Below are positions 44,151 through 52,957 of a DNA stretch of 64,000 bases, in pieces; within the stretch, counting starts at the first letter, position 1, and each line of letters starts with the position of its first letter. The notes beneath the pieces are model-generated. The model ran no database searches, was not told where the DNA came from, and worked only from the letters and a program-made list of their open reading frames with translations. The stretch spans positions 47,889-111,888 of the forward strand of contig NZ_JABGCH010000018.1 in the NCBI RefSeq assembly GCF_019799945.1. The letters are read 5' to 3'. This DNA comes from Modestobacter marinus. Lineage in GTDB: Bacteria > Actinomycetota > Actinomycetes > Mycobacteriales > Geodermatophilaceae. Made by a program: the position numbers and the translations under genes.

Positions 44151-45611
44151 ATGCCACTGCTCGAGGACGGCGCCTGGCACGGCAAGGTCTGGACCGGGTC
44201 CTGGACCGACGGGAGCGGGGGGACCTACACCGCCGTCGAGCCGGCCACCGGCGCGGAGCTCGGCGAGGTCGGCCGGGCCACGCCCGACGACGTCGAGAAG
44301 GCCGGCGCCCGCGCGACCGAGGCGCAGCGGGAGTGGGCGGCCCTGCCCTTCGAGCAGCGCGCCGCCGTGCTGCGCCGGGCCGGGGACCTGCTCACCGAGC
44401 ACGCCGCGGAGATCAAGGGCTGGCTGGCCCGGGAGTCCGGTGCGATCCAGCCGTTCGGCGACTTCCAGGTGCACACCAGCGCGCAGGAGTGCTACGAGGC
44501 CTCCGCCCTCTCCAGCCACCCGTACGGGGAGCTGCTGCGCACCGGCTCGCCGCGGCTGTCCTTCGCCCGGCGGGTGCCGGCCGGCGTCGTCGGCGTCATC
44601 GCGCCGTTCAACGTGCCCACCATCCTCGCCATCCGGGCGATCGCCCCGGCGCTAGCGCTCGGCAACGCGGTCGTCCTCAAGCCCGACCCGCGCACCGCGG
44701 TCTCCGGCGGTGTCGTGTTCGCCCGCATCCTGGAGGAGGCCGGCGTCCCGGCCGGGGTCTTCCAGGTGCTGCCCGGTGGCGCCGACGTCGGGGAGGCGCT
44801 CGTCGTCGACCCGGCCGTGCGGGTCATCGCCTTCACCGGGTCGACCAAGGCGGGCCGTGCGGTCGGCGCGCTGGCCGGCCGGCACCTCAAGCGCGCGCAC
44901 CTGGAGCTGGGCGGCAACTCCGCGCTCGTCGTGATGCCGGACGTCGACGTGACCGCCGCGGCGTCCGTCGGCGCGTGGGGCACGTTCGCCCACTCCGGGC
45001 AGATCTGCATGGCGACCAGCCGGCACCTGGTGCACGAGTCGATCGCCGAGGAGTACACGTCGATCCTGGCGAGCAAGGTCGAACACCTGCCGGTCGGCGA
45101 CCCGTTCCGCGAGCAGGTCGCGCTGGGCCCGGTCATCGACGCCGGCCAGCGGGACCGGGTGCACGGGCTGGTCACCGCCAGCGTCGAGGCCGGCGCCACG
45201 GTGCGCACCGGGGGCACCTTCGAGGGGCTGTTCTACCGGCCGACCGTGCTCGGCGACGTCCCGGTGGACGCGCCCGCCTACCAGGAGGAGATCTTCGGCC
45301 CGGTCGCCCCGGTGACGCGGTTCTCCTCGGTCGACGAGGTGGCGGAGCTGGCCGCGGGCACCGAGTACGGACTGTCCCTGGGCATCCTGACCCGCGACGT
45401 CTACGCCGGCCTGCAGCTGGCCGAGCGGATCCCCGCCGGCCTGGTGCACATCAACGACCAGACGGTCAACGACGAGGCCGTCGCCCCGTTCGGCGGGGTC
45501 GGCGCCTCGGGCACCGGCTCCCGGCACGGTGGCCCGCAGGCGAACATCGAGGCGTTCACCGAGACGCAGTGGGTCACCCTGCGCGGCGACCTGCCCGCGT
45601 ACCCGTTCTGA
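44151..45611 (+). CDS. benzaldehyde dehydrogenase-like aldehyde dehydrogenase
   Basis: 486-aa NAD(P)-dependent ALDH with catalytic C286 in HSGQICMAT, E252 in LELGGNS, and cofactor region FTGSTKAGR. Features such as NVPTILAIRAIAPALALGNAVVLKPDPRTAVSGG are typical of the benzaldehyde dehydrogenase (XylC/AreC) subgroup. It should oxidise benzaldehyde or a similar aromatic aldehyde to the acid. ATG 44151 is the start; a GAGGAGACGAGGAC purine run precedes it. It is divergent from an aromatic-acid transporter; a long bidirectional terminator follows. Confidence 0.88.
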   Translation: MPLLEDGAWHGKVWTGSWTDGSGGTYTAVEPATGAELGEVGRATPDDVEKAGARATEAQREWAALPFEQRAAVLRRAGDLLTEHAAEIKGWLARESGAIQPFGDFQVHTSAQECYEASALSSHPYGELLRTGSPRLSFARRVPAGVVGVIAPFNVPTILAIRAIAPALALGNAVVLKPDPRTAVSGGVVFARILEEAGVPAGVFQVLPGGADVGEALVVDPAVRVIAFTGSTKAGRAVGALAGRHLKRAHLELGGNSALVVMPDVDVTAAASVGAWGTFAHSGQICMATSRHLVHESIAEEYTSILASKVEHLPVGDPFREQVALGPVIDAGQRDRVHGLVTASVEAGATVRTGGTFEGLFYRPTVLGDVPVDAPAYQEEIFGPVAPVTRFSSVDEVAELAAGTEYGLSLGILTRDVYAGLQLAERIPAGLVHINDQTVNDEAVAPFGGVGASGTGSRHGGPQANIEAFTETQWVTLRGDLPAYPF

Positions 45612-45625
45612 CCGGCCGGCTCGCG

Positions 45626-45667
45626 ACACCGGCCCGGGTCCCGCAGCAGCGGGACCCGGGCCGGTGT
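45626..45667. terminator. 19-bp perfect hairpin, bidirectional terminator
   Basis: Arms 45626-45644 and 45649-45667 pair perfectly over 19 bp with an AGCA loop, between the converging ALDH and NDH-2 genes (the latter ends at 45680). No T-run. Confidence 0.8.
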
Positions 45668-45679
45668 GTCAGGACGAGG

Positions 45680-47080
45680 TCAGGCCGAGTCGCGGCCGGT
45701 CAGGTCCACCGGCGTGGTGGCGTGCTGGCGCCCGCCGGTCTTCGAGACCTCGAAGCCCGAGCCCAGCTCCTCCAGCGCCAGCCGGCCGTAGATCTGCTGC
45801 TGGGTGGCGACGCGCTGCGAGCGCCCGCGGCCCATGAAGCTGATCGCCCAGTGGAAGACCGTGGTGAACCGGCTCTTGAAGCCCACCACGTACATGATGT
45901 GGACGACGAGCCACAGCACCCAGGCGATGAAGCCGGTGAGCTTCAGCCAGCCGATGTCGGCGACCGCGGAGAACCGCGAGATCGTCGCCATGCTGCCCTT
46001 GTCGTGGTAGTGGAACTCCGGGGCGACCGGCCGGCCGGCGAGCCGGGCCTTGATCGCGTCGGCGGCGAAGCGGCCACCCTGGATCGCCACCTGCGCGACC
46101 CCGGGGAGCTTGTTCAGCGAAATCATGTCGCCGACCACGTGCACCTCGGGGTGCCCGGGCAGGGTGAGGTCCTTCTCGACCGAGATGCGGCCGGCCCGGT
46201 CGACCGCGGCACCGGACTGCTCGCCGAGGAGCTTGCCCAGCGAGCTGGCCTGCACGCCGGCGGCCCAGATCTTGGTGGCGGCCTGGATCCGACGCTCGTG
46301 CCCGTCGCCGTCCTTGACGGTCAGGCCGTCGGCGTCGACGTTGGTGACCATCGCGCCGAGCTGGACCTCGACGCCCATCTCGTTGAGCCGCTTGTGGGCC
46401 TTCTTGCCCAGCTCGCCGAAGGGCGGCAGCACCTGCGGCGCCGCGTCGAGCAGGATCACCCGCGCGCTGGTCGGGTCGATGTGACGGAAGTCGCGGCGCA
46501 GGGTGCGCCGGGCGAGCTCGGCGATCTGGCCGGCCATCTCCACCCCGGTGGGGCCGGCGCCGACGACGACGAAGGTCAGCAGCCGGTCGATCTCGGCCGG
46601 GTCGGTGGCGATCTCCGCCAGCTCGAAGGCGCTGAAGATGCGGCCGCGCAGCTCGAGGGCGTCGTCGATGCTCTTCATGCCGGGCGCGAACTCGGCGAAC
46701 CGGTCGTTGCCGAAGTACGACTGGCCGGCGCCGGCAGCGACGATCAACTCGTCGTAGGGGTGCACCGTGGTGCGGCCCAGGACGGTGGAGGTGACCGTGC
46801 GGGCCGCCAGGTCGATGTCGGTGACCTCCCCGAGCACCACGCGGGCGTTCCTCTGCCCCCGCAGGATCTCGCGCGTCGCGGGGGCGATCTCGCCCTCGGA
46901 GAGGATGCCGGTGGCCACCTGGTACAGCAGCGGCTGGAAGAGGTGGTGGCTGGTCTTGGCGACCAGGGTGATGTCGACGGGGGCCTTGGCGAGCCGCCGG
47001 GCGGCGAACAGGCCACCGAACCCGGAGCCCACGATGACGACCCGCGGTCGCTGGCCGTTGGTGCGGGCTGGGGTGCTCAC
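45680..47080 (-). CDS. ndh: type II NADH dehydrogenase (NDH-2)
   Basis: 466-aa single-subunit NADH:menaquinone oxidoreductase feeding electrons into the respiratory chain without proton pumping. FAD motif GSGFGG near the N-terminus, HHLFQPLLYQVATGILS, and the second dinucleotide motif VVVGAGPTGVEMAG are all present. A C-terminal hydrophobic segment (LTGFIAWVLWLVVHIMYVVGF) anchors it to the membrane. GTG 47080 follows AGGAGG by 4 nt; the ATG at 47101, with GGGAGG 12 nt upstream, is an alternative start. Divergent from an alpha/beta hydrolase gene. Confidence 0.92.
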   Translation of the reverse strand: MSTPARTNGQRPRVVIVGSGFGGLFAARRLAKAPVDITLVAKTSHHLFQPLLYQVATGILSEGEIAPATREILRGQRNARVVLGEVTDIDLAARTVTSTVLGRTTVHPYDELIVAAGAGQSYFGNDRFAEFAPGMKSIDDALELRGRIFSAFELAEIATDPAEIDRLLTFVVVGAGPTGVEMAGQIAELARRTLRRDFRHIDPTSARVILLDAAPQVLPPFGELGKKAHKRLNEMGVEVQLGAMVTNVDADGLTVKDGDGHERRIQAATKIWAAGVQASSLGKLLGEQSGAAVDRAGRISVEKDLTLPGHPEVHVVGDMISLNKLPGVAQVAIQGGRFAADAIKARLAGRPVAPEFHYHDKGSMATISRFSAVADIGWLKLTGFIAWVLWLVVHIMYVVGFKSRFTTVFHWAISFMGRGRSQRVATQQQIYGRLALEELGSGFEVSKTGGRQHATTPVDLTGRDSA

Positions 47081-47188
47081 GGTGCCTCCTGATGCCGTCA
47101 TGATGTTTGTCATCCTCCCACTAGCGCCCCGGTGCCTGCGGCCACCCCTGCGACACGGGGCGCCGTTGTCCCGGGGAGGGTCGGCATC

Positions 47189-47860
47189 GTGATCAGCAGC
47201 GTCGAGGCGAACGGTGTTCCCGACTTCCTGTGGGTGCCCGGGATGGGCCTCGACGAACGCTCGTCGGCGCGAGTTCGGTCCCAGGTCGGCGGTCGCGTGC
47301 TCAGACTGCCGGGCATGGGCCTGCGGACGCAGGTCCCGCCGTTCCTGGACCTCGTCCAGCTGCTGCGCGACCGGCCGGGCTGGGCTCCGGTGGTACTGGT
47401 CGGTCACTCGCAGAGTTGCCTGCTCGTCGCCGCCGCGGCGGCCGGGGACCCGCGGGTGGTGGGCCTGCTGCTGCTCGGCCCCACCCCCGACCCGCGGCTG
47501 CGCCGCTCCGCGGTCCTCACCGCCCGGTGGCTGCGCACGGCCGCGCACGAGCCGTGGTGGCAGGTGCCGCTGGTGCTGCGCCAGTGGCTGCGCACCGGCC
47601 CGCGCGCCATGGCCGCGCTGTGGCGGCAGACGGTGGGGGAACGGCTGGACGAGGTCCTGCGGCGGGTCGGCGTCCCGGTGCTCGTCGTCCGCGGCGAGCG
47701 GGACGCGCTCGTCCCGCGGGAGTGGGCCCTCCACCTGGCCGGCCGCGCGCCGCACGGCCGACTGGTGGAGCTCCCGGGCGCGGCGCACATGGTGGTGCAC
47801 ACCCGGCCGGACGACGTCGCGCGGATCGTGCGGGAGCTCGCCGCCGAACTCGCCGGCTGA
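47189..47860 (+). CDS. alpha/beta fold hydrolase
   Basis: 223-aa serine hydrolase with the Ser elbow GHSQSC, acid in RGERDALVP and His in GAAHMVVH. The compact size and sequence resemble small esterases or lactonases; the reaction is not predictable. GTG 47189 is chosen because GGGGAGGG lies about 9 nt upstream, better than the in-frame start at 47132. It is convergent with the DoxX-like gene, 12 bases apart. Confidence 0.83.
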   Translation: MISSVEANGVPDFLWVPGMGLDERSSARVRSQVGGRVLRLPGMGLRTQVPPFLDLVQLLRDRPGWAPVVLVGHSQSCLLVAAAAAGDPRVVGLLLLGPTPDPRLRRSAVLTARWLRTAAHEPWWQVPLVLRQWLRTGPRAMAALWRQTVGERLDEVLRRVGVPVLVVRGERDALVPREWALHLAGRAPHGRLVELPGAAHMVVHTRPDDVARIVRELAAELAG

Positions 47861-47872
47861 CGAGCTCGTCCC

Positions 47873-48463
47873 TCAGCGGTGCGAGAGGTCGCGGGCCCGG
47901 GTGGTGACCGCACCGGCCGTGAAGCCCGCCTTCGCGGAGGCCTTGTGCGCCTTCCGGTCGGCGGCCGCCAGCTTCTTCGCGCTCTTCGCGGAGGCCTTGT
48001 GGGCCGCGCGGCCGGCCCGGCGGCGGGGCGTCTCCCGGTCCGGGCGGTCGAACAGCCCCCGGGTCACCAGGGCGAGGCCGATGCCGAGCAGCCACACGTC
48101 CTTGGAGACCGTGAGGCCCTCCTGGGTGGGGGCGATGCTGGCGCCGGGCTTGGTCATCCCGGGGGTGCGCAGGTACAGGCCGACCAGCCCGGCGGAGAAC
48201 CCGGTCAGCGCGGCGCCGGCGACGGCGGTGGGGACCAGCGGGGTCAGCAGCGCGGCGCCGACGACGATCTCCGCGGTCGACAGGGCCTTGGCGAACGTGG
48301 CCGGCGGCACCTTGGCCAGGAACGGGTAGGCGCCGGTGGCGAAGCCGTGCAGCCCGGCCGCGGTGGCCTCGTCGGCGTTCCGCTTCCCGAGGCCGGAGTT
48401 GAGGATGAACGCGCCGGCCGCGACGCGGGGAGCGATCTCGCTGAGGGTGATGGGCAGACGCAT
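47873..48463 (-). CDS. DoxX-like membrane protein with Lys/Ala-rich tail
   Basis: 196-aa protein with about four hydrophobic segments in residues 8-140 (ITLSEIAPRVAAGAFILNSGLGK ... AEIVVGAALLTPLVPTAVAG), the pattern of DoxX/DoxD-type membrane proteins linked to thiol redox balance. The C-terminal 50 residues are a lysine/alanine-rich repeat (AHKASAKSAKK, AHKASAKAG), histone-H1-like and possibly nucleic-acid or phospholipid binding. ATG 48463 has AGAAGAAGG upstream. The function of the tail is unknown. Confidence 0.8.
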   Translation of the reverse strand: MRLPITLSEIAPRVAAGAFILNSGLGKRNADEATAAGLHGFATGAYPFLAKVPPATFAKALSTAEIVVGAALLTPLVPTAVAGAALTGFSAGLVGLYLRTPGMTKPGASIAPTQEGLTVSKDVWLLGIGLALVTRGLFDRPDRETPRRRAGRAAHKASAKSAKKLAAADRKAHKASAKAGFTAGAVTTRARDLSHR

Positions 48464-48559
48464 GAGGACCTTCTTCTGCTCGCGGGGTGCTCCACTGCTC
48501 AACCTCATCCTGGTCGGCCCGGCGCGCTCCCGCGACCGCGCCAGGCCCGGCACCAGATG

Positions 48560-48624
48560 ACGATCACCTCGCGCTGGTGGCTGCTGACCCGTCAAGGGAG
48601 CAACCACCAGCGCGAGGTGATCGT
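48560..48624. terminator. 21-bp perfect inverted repeat downstream of the DEAD-box gene
   Basis: Arms 48560-48580 and 48604-48624 are perfectly complementary; after one mismatch, four more pairs extend inward, leaving a 13-nt loop. It lies 26 bases after the minus-strand helicase stop and about 100 bases upstream of the DoxX-like start. It probably ends helicase transcription, but the arm length is unusual and a mobile-repeat origin is possible. Confidence 0.65.
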
Positions 48625-48650
48625 GAGGTGCCCCGCGAGGGGGCAGGTGC

Positions 48651-50369
48651 TCAGCGGCCGGAGCGACCGCGTCCGCGACCGGCGCCGGAAGGCGCCTGAC
48701 CGGCGCGCGCGGCGAGCTCCGCGCGGGTGCGCGCGGGCCCCGGACGCTGGCCGCGACCGGAGGAACCGCCCGCCGACGCGGACGACGCCGTCGCGGTCCC
48801 GGGCCGCCGACGGCGACCGCCGCCGGCGCCCTGCGGCTGCGGCTCGGACGCCGGAGCGGGCTCCACGAACGGCGCGGCCGGGCCGGTGAGCGCGGTGATC
48901 TCCGCCGCGCCCGGGCGGACCGCCGCGACCGTCGGGGTGATGCCGGCCTGGCGGGTCAGCGTGCGGACCTCACCGGTCTGGTCGGGGGTGGCGATGGTGA
49001 CGACCGTGCCCCCGGCCCCGGCGCGGGCGGTGCGGCCGGAGCGGTGCAGGTACGCCTTGTGCTCCGTCGGCGGGTCGACGTGCACGACGATGGAGACGTC
49101 GTCGACGTGGATGCCGCGGGCGGCGATGTCGGTCGCGCACAGCACCCGGATCGAGCCGTTGCTGAACGCCTCGAGGTTCCGCTCGCGGGCGTTCTGGCTG
49201 AGGTTGCCCTGCAGGTCCACGGCCGGGACGCCGGCCGCGCTGAGCTGCCTGGCCAGCTTCTTCGCCTGGTGCTTGGTGCGGGTGAACAGCACGCTGCGGC
49301 CCAGACCGGAGGCGAGCTCCTTGACCACGGCGGCCTTGTCGAGGGCGTCCACGCGGAACACGTGGTGGGTCATCGTCGAGACCGGGGCGACCGCCGGGTC
49401 GACCGAGTGGGTGACCGGGTTCGACAGGTACCGCTTCACCAGCACGTCGACGCCGTTGTCCAGCGTCGCCGAGAACAGCAGGCGCTGGCCGCCCTTGGGG
49501 GTGCGGTCCAGCAGGCGCTTGACGCCGGGGAGGAAGCCGAGGTCGGCCATGTGGTCGGCCTCGTCGAGGATGGTCACCTCGACCGCGCCGAGGTCTGCGT
49601 GGCCCTGACCGATGAGGTCCTCCAGCCGGCCGGGGCAGGCGATGAGCACGTCGATGCCGCCGGCGAGCGCCTGCACCTGCGGGTTCTGGCCGACCCCGCC
49701 GAAGACGACGGTGGTCTTCAGGCCGAGCGCACGGGCGAGCGGGTCGACGACGGCGGACACCTGGTTGGCCAGCTCGCGGGTCGGCACGAGGATCAGCGAG
49801 CGCGGCCGCTTGGGCAGCCGCTTGGTCGTCGAGGAGGCGAGCCGGGCCACCAGCGGCAGGCTGAAGGCGATGGTCTTGCCCGAGCCGGTGCGGCCGCGGC
49901 CGAGCACGTCCCGGCCGGCCAGGGTGTCCGGCAGGGTCGCGACCTGGATCGGGAAGGGCGCGGTGATGCCGCTGGCGGTGAGCACCTCGACCAGCGGGGC
50001 GGGCACGCCGAGCTCGGCGAAGGTGGTGTCGGTGGGGATCACGGTGGCGACGTCGCCGGCCGGGACGACGGGCGCGGTCACCTCGACGGCGGCCGGCTGG
50101 GTCGCGTCGTCCGGCAGGCCGGCGCCCCGACCCCGGCCGCCGCGGCGACGGCGGGCGCGGCTGCCGGCCTCGCCGACCTCACCGGCCGGCGCGGTCGGCC
50201 CCGGCTGGTGCCCGGCCGGAGCCGGGGCGGCGGGCCGCGCGGTGGGCGCGGAGCGGAAGGCGGGGGCGGGCGTGGTGCCGGTGGGGGCCGCGGCCGGGCG
50301 GGTGGCGCGGCGGCGCGGACGGTCGGCGCTGTCGCCGTGGGCAGGGGTGAAATGGCTGGGAGAAGTCAT
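48651..50369 (-). CDS. DEAD-box ATP-dependent RNA helicase
   Basis: 572-aa RNA helicase that remodels RNA or ribosome precursors. A Q-motif (TFAELGVPAPLVEVLTASGI..PIQ) precedes motif I GRGRTGSGKT; motif II DEAD (LDEADHMADLG), motif III SAT and motif VI HRSGRTARAG all follow. Both ends carry disordered extensions: an Ala/Pro/Arg-rich N-terminus of about 130 residues and an RG-rich C-terminus typical of RNA binding. ATG 50369 has a GAGGA site about 9 nt upstream. A leader of at least 100 bases with palindromes lies before it. Confidence 0.93.
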   Translation of the reverse strand: MTSPSHFTPAHGDSADRPRRRATRPAAAPTGTTPAPAFRSAPTARPAAPAPAGHQPGPTAPAGEVGEAGSRARRRRGGRGRGAGLPDDATQPAAVEVTAPVVPAGDVATVIPTDTTFAELGVPAPLVEVLTASGITAPFPIQVATLPDTLAGRDVLGRGRTGSGKTIAFSLPLVARLASSTTKRLPKRPRSLILVPTRELANQVSAVVDPLARALGLKTTVVFGGVGQNPQVQALAGGIDVLIACPGRLEDLIGQGHADLGAVEVTILDEADHMADLGFLPGVKRLLDRTPKGGQRLLFSATLDNGVDVLVKRYLSNPVTHSVDPAVAPVSTMTHHVFRVDALDKAAVVKELASGLGRSVLFTRTKHQAKKLARQLSAAGVPAVDLQGNLSQNARERNLEAFSNGSIRVLCATDIAARGIHVDDVSIVVHVDPPTEHKAYLHRSGRTARAGAGGTVVTIATPDQTGEVRTLTRQAGITPTVAAVRPGAAEITALTGPAAPFVEPAPASEPQPQGAGGGRRRRPGTATASSASAGGSSGRGQRPGPARTRAELAARAGQAPSGAGRGRGRSGR

Positions 50370-50388
50370 CTGAGAGTCCTCAACACTC

Positions 50389-50400
50389 CGGTGGCCACCG
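50389..50400. promoter_or_regulatory. palindrome in the helicase leader
   Basis: CGGTGGCCACCG, a perfect 12-bp palindrome 20 bases before the helicase start. It may be an operator or an mRNA hairpin near the ribosome-binding site. Confidence 0.35.
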
Positions 50401-50510
50401 TTACTCCGCCGGGCGCGGGGCCGCCGCAGGGGGCCGCTTCGCTCATCCGGGTCGGACATCGGGTCGCCGGCGCGCCTCGGTGGCGCAGCCTCGCGCCGAC
50501 GTCGAGTCCA

Positions 50511-50530
50511 CCCGCTCTCGGATGAGCGGG
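50511..50530. terminator. hairpin after the GlxA-like gene
   Basis: CCCGCTC (50511-50517) pairs with GAGCGGG (50524-50530) across a 6-nt loop, 60 bases past the minus-strand stop of the AraC-type gene. Probable terminator. Confidence 0.5.
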
Positions 50531-50589
50531 GGGCGGCGCCGGTGCCCTCACTCTGCCAGACGCATCCGGTCACCGGGTGGAGTCCCTGA

Positions 50590-51567
50590 TCACATCGGGG
50601 TGGGGCGGGCTCCCCGGTACGTGCGCCGGTAGGCCAGCGGCGCCACGCCGATCACGTCGTGCAGGTGCTGCCGGAGGGACGCCGTCGTGCCGAACCCCGC
50701 GTCGGCGGCGACCCGCTCGACCGGTGCGTCGGTCGACTCGAGCAGTTCCCGGGCCCGGGCCACCCGCTGCTGCACCAGCCAGCGGGCCGGGCTCACGCCG
50801 GTCTCCTGGCGGAACCGGCGGGTGAAGGTGCGCACGCTCATCGAGGCGTGGCCGGCGAGGTCCTCCAGGGTCAGCGGCTCGGCGAGCCGGGTCAGTGCCC
50901 ACGCGCGGGTGGCCGCCGTGCCGGTGTCCCCGGGCTGGGGGAGCGGGCGCTCGATGAACTGGGACTGCCCGCCGTCCCGCCACGGGGCGACGACCCGGCG
51001 GCGGGCGATCGCCGTCGCCACCTCGCTGCCGTGGTCCCGGCGCACGAGGTGCAGCAGCAGGTCGATGCCGGCCGCGTTGCCGGCCGAGGTGAGCACGTCG
51101 CCGTCGTCGACGAAGAGCACACCGGGGTCGAGGTGCACCTGGGGGAACAGCGCGGCGAACGCCGGGGCGTGCAGCCAGTGGGTCGTCGCGGGGCGTCCGT
51201 CGAGCAGCCCGGCGGCGGCGAGCACGAAGGCCCCGGTGCAGATGGAGACCATCCGGGCGTGGCCGGTGGCCCGGGTCAGCGCCTGCGCCAGGTCGCGGTC
51301 GAGCGTGCCGTCGTCCATCTGCGGCCCGCCGTACACCCCGGGGACGACGACGGTGCCGGCCGTCTCCAGCAGCTCGAGGCCGTGGTCGGGCTGGACCGCG
51401 AAGCCCGCCGACGTCCGGACCGGGCCGCCGTCGACCGTGGCGACGCGGACGCGGTACAACGGCTGACCGGCGGCGTCCACGGCGCCGCCGAGGAAGGCGT
51501 GCGGCAGGCCCAGCTCGAAGGAGATGGTGCGCTCCAGGGCGAGGACGGCGACCTCGTGCACAGCCAT
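50590..51567 (-). CDS. GlxA/AraC-family transcriptional regulator
   Basis: 325-aa regulator with an N-terminal DJ-1/PfpI-like domain (residues about 4-175, VSICTGAFVLAAAGLLDG as nucleophile-elbow region) and a C-terminal AraC double HTH (about 220-315, LTLEDLAGHASMSVRTFTRRFRQETGVSPARWL). GlxA-type proteins sense small molecules and usually activate catabolic or stress genes. ATG 51567 is the start. It is divergent from an MFS transporter 73 bp away, its likely target. Confidence 0.9.
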   Translation of the reverse strand: MAVHEVAVLALERTISFELGLPHAFLGGAVDAAGQPLYRVRVATVDGGPVRTSAGFAVQPDHGLELLETAGTVVVPGVYGGPQMDDGTLDRDLAQALTRATGHARMVSICTGAFVLAAAGLLDGRPATTHWLHAPAFAALFPQVHLDPGVLFVDDGDVLTSAGNAAGIDLLLHLVRRDHGSEVATAIARRRVVAPWRDGGQSQFIERPLPQPGDTGTAATRAWALTRLAEPLTLEDLAGHASMSVRTFTRRFRQETGVSPARWLVQQRVARARELLESTDAPVERVAADAGFGTTASLRQHLHDVIGVAPLAYRRTYRGARPTPM

Positions 51568-51640
51568 GGCCGGATCCTTGCAGAGGATGGCCGTCGGGCC
51601 ACTTCTTCGATCGCCGTCCGGCCCGGCAGGATCTCCTGAC

Positions 51641-52957
51641 GTGACCGCCGTGCTCCCGCCCCGCACCCGACGGATCCACCCCGCCTGGTGGGTGGCGGCG
51701 GTGACCTTCCTGGCGCTGCTCGGCGCGGCCGCGTTCCGCGCGGTCCCGGGGGTGCTCATCGCCCCGCTGCACGAGGAGTTCGGCTGGTCGTTGTCGACGA
51801 TCTCCGCCGCCGTCGCGGTGAACCTGGCGCTGTACGGCCTCACCGCGCCCTTCGCCGCGGCGCTCATGGAGCGGTTCGGCATCCGGCGGGTCGTGGTCAC
51901 CGCGCTGCTCGTCGTGGCGGCCGGCAGCGCGGCGACGGTCGGCATGACGGCGAGCTGGCAGCTGGTGCTGTGCTGGGGCGTGCTCGTCGGGCTGGGCACC
52001 GGGTCGATGGCGATGTCCCTGGTGGCCACGGTGACCGGCCGGTGGTTCGTCGCCCGCCGCGGGTTGGTGTCCGGCGTGCTCACCGCCGCCGGCGCGACCG
52101 GGCAGCTGGTGTTCCTGCCGGTCGTGGCCGTGGTCGACGAGCGGTGGGGATGGCGGCCGGCGGCGCTGGGGACGGCGGCGGCCGCGCTCGCCGTCGTCCC
52201 GTTCGTCGCCTGGCTGCTCCGGGACCGGCCGCGTGACCTGGGCGTCGCGCCGTTCGGCGGCACGCCCGCGGACGACGTCGACCCGGTGCACGGCAACCCG
52301 GCCCGGACGGCGCTGCGCGGGCTGGCCAACGCCGTGCGCACCCGGCCGTTCTGGCTGCTCGCCGGGGGCTTCCTGATCTGCGGGGCGTCGACGAACGGGC
52401 TGGTGCAGCCGCACTTCATCCCCGCCGCGCACGACCACGGCATGCCGGTGACCACGGCCGCGGGGCTGCTGGCGGTGGTCGGCATCTTCGACGTCGCGGG
52501 CACGGTGTTCTCCGGTTGGCTCACCGACCGGCTCGACCCCCGGGTGCTGCTGCTGGCCTACTACGGGCTGCGCGGGATGTCGCTGTTCCTGCTGCCGCAG
52601 CTGTTCGGCACGGACGTGCAGGCCAGCATGATCGCGTTCATCGTCTTCTACGGGCTGGACTGGGTGGCCACCGTGCCGCCGACCCTCGCGCTGTGCCGGC
52701 AGTACTTCGGGGCGCGGGCGCCGGTGGTGTTCGGCTGGGTGTTCGCCTCGCACCAGGTGGGTGCCGCGCTGGCCGCGTTCGGCGCGGGCGTCGTCCGGGA
52801 CGTCACCGGCTCCTACGACGGCGCCTGGTACGCCGCCGCGGCGCTGTGCCTGGTCGCCTCGGTGCTGTCCATCTCGATCCGCCGCCGGCCCGCGGACCCG
52901 GAGACGACCCTCCCGATCGCCCCCACGCCCGCAGCCGCCGCCGAGGCCCACGGCTAG
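51641..52957 (+). CDS. MFS transporter (monocarboxylate/oxalate-formate type)
   Basis: 438-aa 12-helix transporter with a strong N-terminal signature FRAVPGVLIAPLHEEFGWSLSTISAAVAVNLALYG, common in the MCT/OFA-like and CynX-like MFS groups. The loop LMERFGIRRVVV follows helix 2. Substrate unknown, possibly an organic acid. GTG 51641 follows CAGGAT by 8 nt with no clear ribosome-binding site. Its TAG stop shares the palindrome CTAG with the stop of the converging GMC gene. It is probably regulated by the divergent GlxA-like protein. Confidence 0.85.
   Translation: MTAVLPPRTRRIHPAWWVAAVTFLALLGAAAFRAVPGVLIAPLHEEFGWSLSTISAAVAVNLALYGLTAPFAAALMERFGIRRVVVTALLVVAAGSAATVGMTASWQLVLCWGVLVGLGTGSMAMSLVATVTGRWFVARRGLVSGVLTAAGATGQLVFLPVVAVVDERWGWRPAALGTAAAALAVVPFVAWLLRDRPRDLGVAPFGGTPADDVDPVHGNPARTALRGLANAVRTRPFWLLAGGFLICGASTNGLVQPHFIPAAHDHGMPVTTAAGLLAVVGIFDVAGTVFSGWLTDRLDPRVLLLAYYGLRGMSLFLLPQLFGTDVQASMIAFIVFYGLDWVATVPPTLALCRQYFGARAPVVFGWVFASHQVGAALAAFGAGVVRDVTGSYDGAWYAAAALCLVASVLSISIRRRPADPETTLPIAPTPAAAAEAHG

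Noticed and set aside
43310-47092. A 1260-codon plus-strand open frame across MFS, ALDH and NDH-2 genes
   Set aside because: It spans three genes read in other frames or on the other strand and has no coherent domains.
50590-52524. A 644-codon minus-strand frame suggesting a long N-terminal extension of the GlxA-like protein
   Set aside because: The extension is antisense to the MFS gene; the DJ-1-type domain begins right after ATG 51567.
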